Shown here one piece after another: positions 34,771-42,708 of a stretch of 62,471 bases of DNA. Position 1 is the first letter of the stretch. Each line of letters opens with the position of its first letter. Origin of the DNA: Candidatus Epulonipiscium sp. Its GTDB lineage: Bacteria; Bacillota; Clostridia; Lachnospirales; Defluviitaleaceae. Position numbers and translations under genes: made by a program. Location: assembly GCA_012521395.1 (NCBI GenBank), contig JAAYML010000038.1:1-62471 (forward strand), written 5' to 3'. Under the pieces are notes generated by a model that saw nothing but the letters and a program-made list of their open reading frames with translations, was not told where the DNA came from and ran no database searches.

Positions 34771-34818
34771 CTTTCTTTAGTGTGGTGTGCGCTACTACTG
34801 TCATATCATACTAAGGAA
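34771..34818 (+). promoter_or_regulatory. Candidate ribosome-site hairpin of the THF riboswitch
   Basis: TTCTTTAGTGTG (34771-34782) can pair, with G-U wobbles, with CATACTAAGGAA (34807-34818), whose right side runs into the AAGGAAAGGAGG ribosome site of folT. It is a plausible expression platform acting on translation. Confidence 0.45.
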
Positions 34819-34830
34819 AGGAGGGAGAGC

Positions 34831-35553
34831 GTGATACAAGCGAAGTCTTACAGCACGAAAAACATTGTTTCCTGTGGACTACTTGCTGGGATTAGCATTA
34901 TTCTGACAAGAGTTTTTTCATATACAATTCCAATTGCGGGATTTCCTGCCCTTCGCATTGGTTTTGGGGATATTCCCGTTATCATAAGTGGAATGCTTTT
35001 TGGACCAGTTGCCGGGGCATTAACAGGAACGGTCAGTGATGTTCTGGGTTTTATGATTAACCCCATGGGCGCTTTTTATATACCAGGAATGACGATAAGT
35101 GCGGCCTTGAGGGGTTTTATTCCCGGATTGTTTTATTGGGCTGTTAAAAACAATAAAATAAAGTTAAATTTTCATTTTATCAATATCATCTTTAGTATTT
35201 TGATGGTTCTTGGTGCTATATATGTACCATTATCCCAAAACGAAGGGGCATCCACTATTGCTTTAATATTTTATGGGATTATTGCCTTTGTTTTTATAAT
35301 GTTGCCAGTTGTGCTGGGAATAATCATAAAGACAGATGATGGCCTCTATTCATTTGACAAGATTTTGTTTGTTGTTACCTTTTGTTATTATATGATATCA
35401 CTGTTGCTGAATACTTATTGGCTGTCTTTGGCTTATAATAAAGGATTTTTGATTTTTTTACCTGGCAGAATCATCGCAGGTTTGGTTATTATCCCTTTAC
35501 ACGCCATTATTATATTTGTTTTGTCCAGATGGTTTAAATATATGAAAATTTGA
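34831..35553 (+). CDS. folT: Folate ECF transporter S component
   Basis: About 240 residues with six predicted membrane helices, a member of the ECF substrate-binding (S) proteins. Motifs PALRIGFGDIPVIISGMLFG and GALTGTVSDVLGFMINP fit the folate (FolT) group. It needs the shared EcfA-A'-T energising module, which is not in this window. Starts with GTG 34831, placed after AAGGAAAGGAGGGAG. Control by the upstream THF riboswitch supports folate as the substrate. Confidence 0.9.
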   Translation: MIQAKSYSTKNIVSCGLLAGISIILTRVFSYTIPIAGFPALRIGFGDIPVIISGMLFGPVAGALTGTVSDVLGFMINPMGAFYIPGMTISAALRGFIPGLFYWAVKNNKIKLNFHFINIIFSILMVLGAIYVPLSQNEGASTIALIFYGIIAFVFIMLPVVLGIIIKTDDGLYSFDKILFVVTFCYYMISLLLNTYWLSLAYNKGFLIFLPGRIIAGLVIIPLHAIIIFVLSRWFKYMKI

Positions 35554-35587
35554 GTTTTTTCATTTTGTAATGCTCATACAAAAAGAT

Positions 35588-35657
35588 AAAGTCTATGATG
35601 TGCATTTCACAGGGTACTAGAATTTGTACTTGCCAGTTGACGTCATAGGCTTTTATT
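35588..35657 (+). terminator. Structured terminator-like element after folT
   Basis: AAAGTCTATGATGT (35588-35601) pairs with ACGTCATAGGCTTT (35640-35653), allowing two wobbles, and is followed by TATTTATAT. An inner GGTAC/GTAC hairpin sits in the 38-base loop. It probably ends folT transcription, but its large structured loop is unusual for a simple terminator. Confidence 0.5.
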
Positions 35658-35690
35658 TATATACTTTGGTATCTCAAATGGGGGGTTATT

Positions 35691-36887
35691 ATGCTTGGTG
35701 GTTTATTAATATACCGTAAACTTTTAAGAGATGGCATGATTCAAAGAGTTGAACGCTTTCTTTCAGATTTGGAACATCAAAGTAAAAGTAAGATTTTACT
35801 ACAGACGGAATACTACAATATTATTTCCAGGTTGTTGGAATATGGATTTAAAAATAATGTTAAAAGTTCTTTGTGGAAGAATTATATTTTTGATTTAATT
35901 CTTGAAGATGAGAATGTTTTTACCCTTGCCTGTGAAAGAAGCAGAAGCATTGATATTGGTATCGAAATGCTGGCTAAAAGAGATCTGTCTATTTTAATTA
36001 AATATATCAATATTAACTGGGATTCTCTTGCCATTAAACTGGGAATAGAACCTATGAAAACTGTGAGTATAGGGAAAAAAGATAATTTAACCGTTGATGA
36101 AGTTTATAATATGCTGTTAAATTACTATCACCAAAATGGAAGTGGAATATTAGGCAAATATAAAGCATTCAGATGGGAAGATAAATTAGTTGGTATTGAA
36201 TACCCCGATGAGGTAAGGCTAAGTGATATTGTTGGTTATGAACATCAAAAGAAAACCTTAACAGATAATACAGAAAAATTTTTAGAAGGTAAAAAAGCTA
36301 ACAATGTTTTGCTTTTTGGAGACAGGGGTACAGGAAAATCTTCTTCTGTTAAAGCTCTGCTTAATGAATATGCCCACAGGGGTCTTCGCTTAATAGAATT
36401 AAATAAAAATCAACTGGTTGACTATTACAAAATTACATCTTTTGTAAGAAACAGAAATAAGTATTTCATCATTTTTATGGATGATTTATCTTTCGAAGAA
36501 TACGAAACCGAGTATAAGTATTTGAAAGCTCTGATTGATGGCAGTGTAGAAAAGAAGCCAGATAATCTGCTTATTTATGCGACTTCTAACAGAAGACACT
36601 TAGTTAAAGAAACCTGGAGCGACAGGGAAAAAACGGAAGAAGTACATATCTCAGATTCTGTTCAGGAAAAAATTTCTCTGGCAGATCGATTTGGTATTGT
36701 TCTTACTTATACCAGCCCCAGCCAGGAAGAATATCTGAAGATAGTAGAAGCACTTGCTGAAAAACATAACCTGCCTGTACCAAAAACAGAATTAAGAGAA
36801 AAGGCACTTCAGTGGCAGGCATGGCATAATGGCCGTTCAGGAAGAACTGCTAAGCAATTTATTGATTATTTAATGGGGAAATTATAA
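35691..36887 (+). CDS. DUF815-type AAA ATPase
   Basis: A 398-residue cytoplasmic ATPase. The N-terminal ~170 residues are helical; the AAA domain (about 180-395) begins DIVGYEHQKKTL, with Walker A FGDRGTGKSSS, Walker B IIFMDDLSFE, sensor 1 IYATSNRRHL and a C-terminal sensor/arginine region RSGRTAKQFI. Matches the DUF815 (YlbA-like) family, common in Clostridia and of uncertain role. Monocistronic. Confidence 0.85.
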   Translation: MLGGLLIYRKLLRDGMIQRVERFLSDLEHQSKSKILLQTEYYNIISRLLEYGFKNNVKSSLWKNYIFDLILEDENVFTLACERSRSIDIGIEMLAKRDLSILIKYININWDSLAIKLGIEPMKTVSIGKKDNLTVDEVYNMLLNYYHQNGSGILGKYKAFRWEDKLVGIEYPDEVRLSDIVGYEHQKKTLTDNTEKFLEGKKANNVLLFGDRGTGKSSSVKALLNEYAHRGLRLIELNKNQLVDYYKITSFVRNRNKYFIIFMDDLSFEEYETEYKYLKALIDGSVEKKPDNLLIYATSNRRHLVKETWSDREKTEEVHISDSVQEKISLADRFGIVLTYTSPSQEEYLKIVEALAEKHNLPVPKTELREKALQWQAWHNGRSGRTAKQFIDYLMGKL

Positions 36888-36900
36888 TTTTTAAAGGCTC

Positions 36901-36942
36901 AGGGACAGATTACAGGTATTAAAATGTGAATCTGTCCCTTTT
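36901..36942 (+). terminator. Terminator after the DUF815 ATPase
   Basis: AGGGACAGATT and AATCTGTCCCT form an 11-bp stem followed by TTTAATAT. Confidence 0.85.
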
Positions 36943-36954
36943 AATATGAGATAA

Positions 36955-37092
36955 GGAATATTAGTAAAAAGCAAGTGTCAAAATAAAAAAAGAAAGAAAA
37001 AATTAGAAGAATTGCAAGAAGAACAAGAGAGGAACAAGAACTCGTTTCGATATGAACTATTTATTGAGTCCAGAATAGTTACTGATAACTAA
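36955..37092 (+). other. Orphan open frame without start codon in a 250-base gap
   Basis: Between the terminator and the zinc-ribbon gene one frame stays open for 45 codons and would read a highly charged helix (KKLEELQEEQERNKNSF) before a stop, but has no ATG, GTG or TTG. It may be a gene remnant. The rest of the gap to 37186 shows nothing else. Confidence 0.3.
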
Positions 37093-37198
37093 AAAAGTTC
37101 TAAGCAGAAAATATTTATTTTAAAATATGACAGGCTGTTGTCAGTTAAAGGGCTTTATAATGAACCCGTAAAAAAATGAATTGTTTAGGGGGATGCAT

Positions 37199-37480
37199 AT
37201 GGAAAAAATGATTTTTTGCCAAAGTTGTGGAATGCCTATGAACGGGAATGAAAACTTATTTGCTACCAATGCGGATGGTAGTAAGAATGAGGACTATTGC
37301 ATTTATTGCTATAAAGACGGGGCTTTTACTGCAGACATTACGATGAATGAAATGATTGAATTTTGTGTTCCGCATGTGGTAAAGAATAATACGGGAATGA
37401 CAGAAGAAGAAGCCCGACAAATGATGCAGGCTTTTTTTCCTGAATTAAAACGCTGGGAAAATGAATCAAACAGTAAATAA
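37199..37480 (+). CDS. Small zinc-ribbon protein
   Basis: A 93-residue protein with four zinc-binding cysteines in two pairs (FCQSCGMPM and YCIYCYKDG), matching the putative zinc-ribbon domain family found as a lone domain in many anaerobes. The second half, MTEEEARQMMQAFFPELKRW, is helical. I use ATG 37199, six bases after AGGGGG. Role unknown. Confidence 0.85.
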   Translation: MEKMIFCQSCGMPMNGNENLFATNADGSKNEDYCIYCYKDGAFTADITMNEMIEFCVPHVVKNNTGMTEEEARQMMQAFFPELKRWENESNSK

Positions 37481-37505
37481 AAGGTGCCAAATAGAGGCAC
37501 CTTTT
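37481..37505. terminator. Bidirectional terminator
   Basis: AAGGTGCC-AAATAGA-GGCACCTT with T/A runs on both sides, shared by the convergent zinc-ribbon and aminotransferase genes. Confidence 0.85.
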
Positions 37506-38604
37506 ATTTTTCAATAATTTCATATAAAGCTTTTAATAATTTTTCATTTTGATCAGGAAGTAAAAAGCAAAATCTCATAAATCGTGTATCAAGGAAAGGA
37601 AAACTTCCTGCATCTCTTATGATCATCTTTTGATGAATTAACTTTTCAAATATCTCTCCTGATGTAATATCATTTCTTAAAAGTTTAAAGAGGACAAAAT
37701 TGGCACTGGGTTTATAGACCTTGATGTTTTTCCATGCCAATAAAGTTTCATAGATTTTTTTTCTTTCAGAATGAATGAGTTCTTTGGTTTTTTTAATGTA
37801 TTCTTCATCTTCCATCATAATGCCTGCGGCAAAAGAAGCCAGAATATTAATTGTCCAGGGATTTTTAATTTCATTCATTTTATGGATAAGTTTTTCATTT
37901 TTGCATATACCATATCCAAAGCGTAGTCCCGGAGCTGAGAAAAATTTAGAAATACCTCTTAAAATAATGATGTTATCGTATTGTTTTGTTAAGGGAATGG
38001 CTTCTACGTCTTCCATATCTTCTGCAAATTCCACATAGGTTTCGTCAATCATGACATAGATATTTTTATTTTTACAGAAATTTATTATATCTGAAAGCTC
38101 TTTATGCCTGAGGACAGAACCAGTGGGATTATTGGGATTGCATAAAACCAGTAAATCGAAATCCTCAGACAATACATGATATAGATGTTCTGAATCTAAT
38201 TGAAAGTCCAATTCTTCTTTTAGAGGAAAGTATTGAATCCTTCCGCCAGCCAATAAGATTTCCCTTTCATACTCGGAATAGGTTGGTCCTATAATTAAAG
38301 CTTTTTTTGGACGGACTGTTGTAATAAAAAGAGAAATAAGTTCAGTAGATCCATTACCAACGATAATGGAATCAAAATCTGCTCCGGTAAATTGAGCAAT
38401 TTTTTGGCGGAGGCTGATGTATTTTCTGTCAGGATAGCTGGATATTAAATCCAGATGATTGGCCAATTCTTTTTTAGCCTTTGGGGAAATGCCCAAAGGA
38501 TTGACATTAGAACTAAAATCAATCAATTGTTCTCTTGGGATTGCGTATGTTTTTTCTATAGCTTCCAAATCCCCACCGTGTAAATAATGCTTTGACTTTT
38601 CCAT
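37504..38604 (-). CDS. CobD-like class I aminotransferase (threonine-phosphate decarboxylase type)
   Basis: A 366-residue fold-type I PLP enzyme. N-terminal HGGDLEAIEKTY and IDFSSNVNPLGISP are typical of CobD, which decarboxylates L-threonine O-3-phosphate for the aminopropanol arm of cobalamin. PLP contacts are visible: CNPNNPTGS, MIDETYVEF and the Schiff-base Lys in RGISKFFSAPGLRFGYG. No other cobalamin gene lies in the window, so HisC-like histidinol-phosphate aminotransferase remains an alternative, though the HGGD/FSSN signature favours CobD. Confidence 0.75.
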   Translation of the reverse strand: MEKSKHYLHGGDLEAIEKTYAIPREQLIDFSSNVNPLGISPKAKKELANHLDLISSYPDRKYISLRQKIAQFTGADFDSIIVGNGSTELISLFITTVRPKKALIIGPTYSEYEREILLAGGRIQYFPLKEELDFQLDSEHLYHVLSEDFDLLVLCNPNNPTGSVLRHKELSDIINFCKNKNIYVMIDETYVEFAEDMEDVEAIPLTKQYDNIIILRGISKFFSAPGLRFGYGICKNEKLIHKMNEIKNPWTINILASFAAGIMMEDEEYIKKTKELIHSERKKIYETLLAWKNIKVYKPSANFVLFKLLRNDITSGEIFEKLIHQKMIIRDAGSFPFLDTRFMRFCFLLPDQNEKLLKALYEIIEK

Positions 38605-38684
38605 ATTATCTCCTTCTTTATCTGAAAATGCTTTCTTAATTTTAAAAAAATAAAAAAGAGTATACTATTATCAGCGATTATTTA

Positions 38685-38713
38685 TTGGACAAGTAAAAAG
38701 ATTGATATATAAT
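38685..38713 (+). promoter_or_regulatory. Promoter of the Hsp70 operon
   Basis: TTGGAC at 38685-38690, 17 bases, TATAAT at 38708-38713, about 40 bases before the TTG start. No CIRCE-type inverted repeat was seen, so ordinary HrcA heat-shock control is not evident. Confidence 0.5.
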
Positions 38714-38751
38714 AATAAATGATAATGAGAAAAAAGTAAAGGAGGATTAGC

Positions 38752-39948
38752 TTGAAAAATACATTTTATGCAATAAAAAGTGAAGAATATAATGAAGAGC
38801 CTCCTGTACTTTCAGTATCTGTTAATGAATTAAAATTAGAAATAGCTGCTTTTTCTGTATATACTGGCGCGTTTAAGATAAATAATGAAGGAAAAGGAAA
38901 GCTTAAAGGCAGAATTATTTCGAAAAACGGTTATGTAACTTTTAATCCGGAAGAATTTGAAGCCAACGAACAAGTCATCATTTACCGGATAGATACAAAA
39001 GAACTGCTTAAGGATAATCATTATACAGACTATTGGCTTATAGAATCCAATGGAGGGGAAAAAGAAATTTTAGCCGATATTTCTATTAGTTATCCTTTAT
39101 TAATTATTGATGATAAAAATACTATAGCAGATTTAAAAGAATTTGCCAGCTATGCAAAAAACAACTGGAGCAATGCAAAAGAAATCTTTTTTTCACCTTT
39201 ATTTTTATCCTGGATTTATCATAATAATGACACAATGGTGATTAATATTTATAAACAAGTTTCTGAATTAACGGATAAGGACTGGGCGCTGGAATATTTT
39301 TTTAGATTAACGGCTCTTAAGCAAATTCCCGCTTTGTGGATTAAAGAAGATGAAAGAAATATTGAATTAATGCCTGCAAATAAGCTTCCTCTTCTTAAAA
39401 CACTGGTGCTTCATAAAAGAGGCTGGGGCCTGTTAGAAGGAGAAATAAAAACCGATGTAAACTGGATAAGGGTAAAAAAGAACCATTTTAATCTGGCGGA
39501 TTTTGAAAACAACCGCTTAATTATAGATTATGAGATATTGCCAGATAAAATAAAAAATAGAGTAAGCTTTGGGAAAATCATTATTCAATACGAAGACAAG
39601 GAAATTATTTATCATATTAAGCTGTTAAGAAAAGATGAATTAATGTTTAGTTTTTCAAAAAAGTCTTACAAGCAGGAAGATGTAGGAGTTTTAATCGTAA
39701 ATAATTATACGGGGGAAGATTTACTTTTAGAAATTATTCCAAAGGATCCCTGGATTATTTTTGAAGCCAAAAAATATATCATTGGGAAATATGCAGAAAT
39801 TCCTTTTAGAGTCCATATGACCAGATGGCATAAAATGGGCTTGGGAAAACTTCCTTATTATGATACTTTTATTGAGATTTTAGCAAATACAAAAAGAAAA
39901 AGATTAAAGCAAAAAATGATCAAGATAATAAATGTCCTGGGAAGTTAA
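38752..39948 (+). CDS. DUF5717-N-like protein, first gene of the Hsp70 operon
   Basis: A 398-residue soluble protein starting at TTG after AAAGGAGG. Beta-rich segments at both ends (SVNELKLEIAAFSVYTGAF, and VLIVNNYTGEDLLLEIIP late) look like immunoglobulin/Big-type domains; the middle is helical. It resembles the N-terminal part of DUF5717-type proteins that neighbour Hsp70 genes in Lachnospiraceae; the following gene looks like the rest, so one long protein seems to be encoded here as two. Function unknown. No membrane segment or signal peptide. Confidence 0.65.
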   Translation: MKNTFYAIKSEEYNEEPPVLSVSVNELKLEIAAFSVYTGAFKINNEGKGKLKGRIISKNGYVTFNPEEFEANEQVIIYRIDTKELLKDNHYTDYWLIESNGGEKEILADISISYPLLIIDDKNTIADLKEFASYAKNNWSNAKEIFFSPLFLSWIYHNNDTMVINIYKQVSELTDKDWALEYFFRLTALKQIPALWIKEDERNIELMPANKLPLLKTLVLHKRGWGLLEGEIKTDVNWIRVKKNHFNLADFENNRLIIDYEILPDKIKNRVSFGKIIIQYEDKEIIYHIKLLRKDELMFSFSKKSYKQEDVGVLIVNNYTGEDLLLEIIPKDPWIIFEAKKYIIGKYAEIPFRVHMTRWHKMGLGKLPYYDTFIEILANTKRKRLKQKMIKIINVLGS

Positions 39949-39959
39949 GGAGAAGTTAT

Positions 39960-42689
39960 ATGAATGCATATATAGAGGAAAGGTTGGATTTTTATAATCA
40001 AAAATTAGAAGAATCCGGCCAGCCGACGACTGCACATCATTATAATTTAATAAGGGTGCTGTTATACTGGCTTGCGGGGGAGATGGAGTCCTCTAACAGG
40101 AATGCTTATTTTAAGAATGCCCTGAAGATTTTAGGTCAGCTCATTAATGAAAATGCTACTGACATCAGGCTTTCTTTTGCCAGTATCTATTTAAATTTAA
40201 AATTAGAGGAATATGAAAATGCCTATGAAATATTAAAGCCTCTGTTAAAATACAAGAAGTATTATGAGAATTCAAACAAGATTTATTATGGTCTTATGCA
40301 TTATTTTAAGGCTTTACTGGATTATTATAATGGCAAGCATATGTTTATACAAAAATCAATAAAAATCTTTGAAGCGTCTTTAGAAGCAACCCGGAGTCCG
40401 CTTTTGTATTTTTTAAAGGCCAATTTAGAAAAAGAGCTTTTTCTGGAAGAAAAAAATGAAATCAGTTTTTACTACAAAGCCTATAAAAGTGGTTTTAGAA
40501 GCCCTTTTTTATACCATAGGGTTTATCAGTTGTTTTGCAGCAATCCAGACCAGTTTTATAATATGAACGACATGCTTATGGCAGTTTTTACATGGGCTTT
40601 GCGCTATGATTTTTTAGATGAAAAAGCCCTCTTACTCTTTTCTGAAAGGATGCTCCAGACAGAAGAAAGTCTGGATATTCCGGAAAGCTACATAAGATTG
40701 GCTCAAAAAAGATGGGATAATAATAATTTTCTTAGTTTGTTATGTAAAAAGTATATCAAAAAGAATAAAAGAGACAAGGAAGCCTTTAATCTTTTTAGTG
40801 AAGCGATTGATAAAAAACTATATGTAGAAGGACTTTATCAGGCTTATGCAGAAACAGCAAAAAATATGGATTATTCCGATATTCCAGTGACATCTCTTCA
40901 TCCTATTTTTTTAGGAAGTCTTGAAAAAGATGTTTTGGCCTATGTTTATTCCCTTATTTGCAAAAAAACGAAATATAAAAGTTATTATCAAATCAATATG
41001 AAAAGAGTATATGATTTTGGCATTCAGGCATTAAAGGCCGGGAAAAAAGGAAAGTATTATATTGATATCTATATGAAGCTTTTAGAAAACAATCCGAATC
41101 ATACCCAACTTAAAAAAACAGTCTTTGAGCACTTATTTTTATATGAAGTCAAGGTGAATTCTCCCTTTATTAAGTATCTCTGGATCATAGAAAATGAAAA
41201 AGAAAAGATGACCACTTACACCATTAGCAGGGATAGCTTATATATAGAAGCAGCTGCGGATAAAAAAGAAGATTTAACGGTTCTGTGTGTTGGGCAGAGA
41301 CAAAAAAGTTTTTATCCGGATAAACTTTTAACCATTTATAAGCTTATAAAAGATGTTCCCTTTGAATTGCTTTTAAAATACTATGATGAAGATTATAAAA
41401 CGACTAATTTACTTATTGCCCTTACCAGATACTTTATTAAGATGACCAGGGAAAATATAGAAATAAGCATTCCTCAAAAAGCTGGAAAAATAATGACGGA
41501 ATGCCTGGAAAACAGCAGTCTTTCTGACAGCTTTAGAAAAGAAACTTCTGCAGCTTTAGGGACGGTTCTGGTTAAAAATCAACAGTTTGATAAGGCTTTT
41601 TTATATTTCGAGCCCTTGTCCTTTAATGACTTATCTCCTTGCCAGGTAGAATATGCTATTGCCGCTTTACTGGAAGGGGGAGAAATAAATAAGGCAATTT
41701 TATGGGCACAGGCAGCCAATGAATTATCCAATGAAATAAACTTTAAGCTCATTAAAAAGGCCATCGAGAAAAAACTCATCCATTCTTATGTGATCAATAC
41801 GGCTTATCAGCTTCTTATTAAAGGAAAATATGATGAAGAAATCTTAAACTACGTTATTGAAAATTATCAGGGCAGTATGGAAGACTGGTACCGGCTCAGA
41901 GATCATTTAGCAGCTTTAGACAAATCAAGTCTTTTACTGGATAAAAAAATTCTTCAAAAGGGTATTTGGACAAGAAGTTTAACGACTAAACTTGAAGAAG
42001 TCTTTCAAAGTTTATGCAAAAGAAAAAGTCCTATATCCAAAGCTTTTGTTGATTATTGCAATTATGAAGTTTTAATTAATAAAAAGATTTTGTCTGATAC
42101 AACCCTTATGATTTTGGAAGATGTTTTTGAAAAAACCAAAAGTATGATTTTAGCTTCTTCCCTTATTTATAACTATGGAAAAAAGAATATGGACCTGACG
42201 GATAAAGAAGAGATGATTCAGGGAGTCTACTTGTGGATGAAAAATAATGACTTTCTTCTTCCAATTTTTAAAGAAAAAAAAGACATTTTTCCGTATTCAG
42301 CGTATATAGAACAAAATGTGCCTTTTATTTACTACACCAAAGGAGGGAGAGAAGTATACTTTTGCTATAAAATTAAGGGTTTCCCCCTGAATAAAAAGAA
42401 GATGTATAATATTGCTTTTAATTTATATGGAACAGCAGTTTCCTTATTTTATAATGAAAGCATGGAGTATTACATTGAAGAAACCGATGAAGAAGGCAAT
42501 ATTTTATTGACCGATGTAAAGCTTTATCAGCACGAAATAAAAAATATCTCTAAAGAACCTAAAGAAGTCTATGAAAAATTAAATAATGCCATAATCTTTA
42601 ATCATGAATCAAATTTTGAAAAAGCAGAAGAAATATTAGAAGAACTGATTCTTGAAGACAAAAGAAATAATGTAGGTTATCTATTATAA
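39960..42689 (+). CDS. DUF5717-like helical-repeat protein
   Basis: A 909-residue, largely alpha-helical protein starting 11 bases after the previous gene. Repeating helix pairs of TPR/solenoid character run through most of the length (for example YENAYEILKPLLKYKKYYEN; FDKAFLYFEPLSFNDLSP; FEKAEEILEELILED). A beta-rich patch at about residues 770-850 (FIYYTKGGREVYFCYKI) breaks the pattern. No catalytic motif seen. As the partner of four Hsp70-like proteins it may be a client-binding scaffold; that is inference. Confidence 0.65.
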   Translation: MNAYIEERLDFYNQKLEESGQPTTAHHYNLIRVLLYWLAGEMESSNRNAYFKNALKILGQLINENATDIRLSFASIYLNLKLEEYENAYEILKPLLKYKKYYENSNKIYYGLMHYFKALLDYYNGKHMFIQKSIKIFEASLEATRSPLLYFLKANLEKELFLEEKNEISFYYKAYKSGFRSPFLYHRVYQLFCSNPDQFYNMNDMLMAVFTWALRYDFLDEKALLLFSERMLQTEESLDIPESYIRLAQKRWDNNNFLSLLCKKYIKKNKRDKEAFNLFSEAIDKKLYVEGLYQAYAETAKNMDYSDIPVTSLHPIFLGSLEKDVLAYVYSLICKKTKYKSYYQINMKRVYDFGIQALKAGKKGKYYIDIYMKLLENNPNHTQLKKTVFEHLFLYEVKVNSPFIKYLWIIENEKEKMTTYTISRDSLYIEAAADKKEDLTVLCVGQRQKSFYPDKLLTIYKLIKDVPFELLLKYYDEDYKTTNLLIALTRYFIKMTRENIEISIPQKAGKIMTECLENSSLSDSFRKETSAALGTVLVKNQQFDKAFLYFEPLSFNDLSPCQVEYAIAALLEGGEINKAILWAQAANELSNEINFKLIKKAIEKKLIHSYVINTAYQLLIKGKYDEEILNYVIENYQGSMEDWYRLRDHLAALDKSSLLLDKKILQKGIWTRSLTTKLEEVFQSLCKRKSPISKAFVDYCNYEVLINKKILSDTTLMILEDVFEKTKSMILASSLIYNYGKKNMDLTDKEEMIQGVYLWMKNNDFLLPIFKEKKDIFPYSAYIEQNVPFIYYTKGGREVYFCYKIKGFPLNKKKMYNIAFNLYGTAVSLFYNESMEYYIEETDEEGNILLTDVKLYQHEIKNISKEPKEVYEKLNNAIIFNHESNFEKAEEILEELILEDKRNNVGYLL

Positions 42690-42708
42690 TAACAAGGAGG
42701 ATGAATGC

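Noticed and set aside
37504-38604. Histidinol-phosphate aminotransferase (HisC)
   Set aside because: The HGGD and FSSNVNPLG motifs are those of CobD-type threonine-phosphate decarboxylase; HisC is kept only as an alternative.
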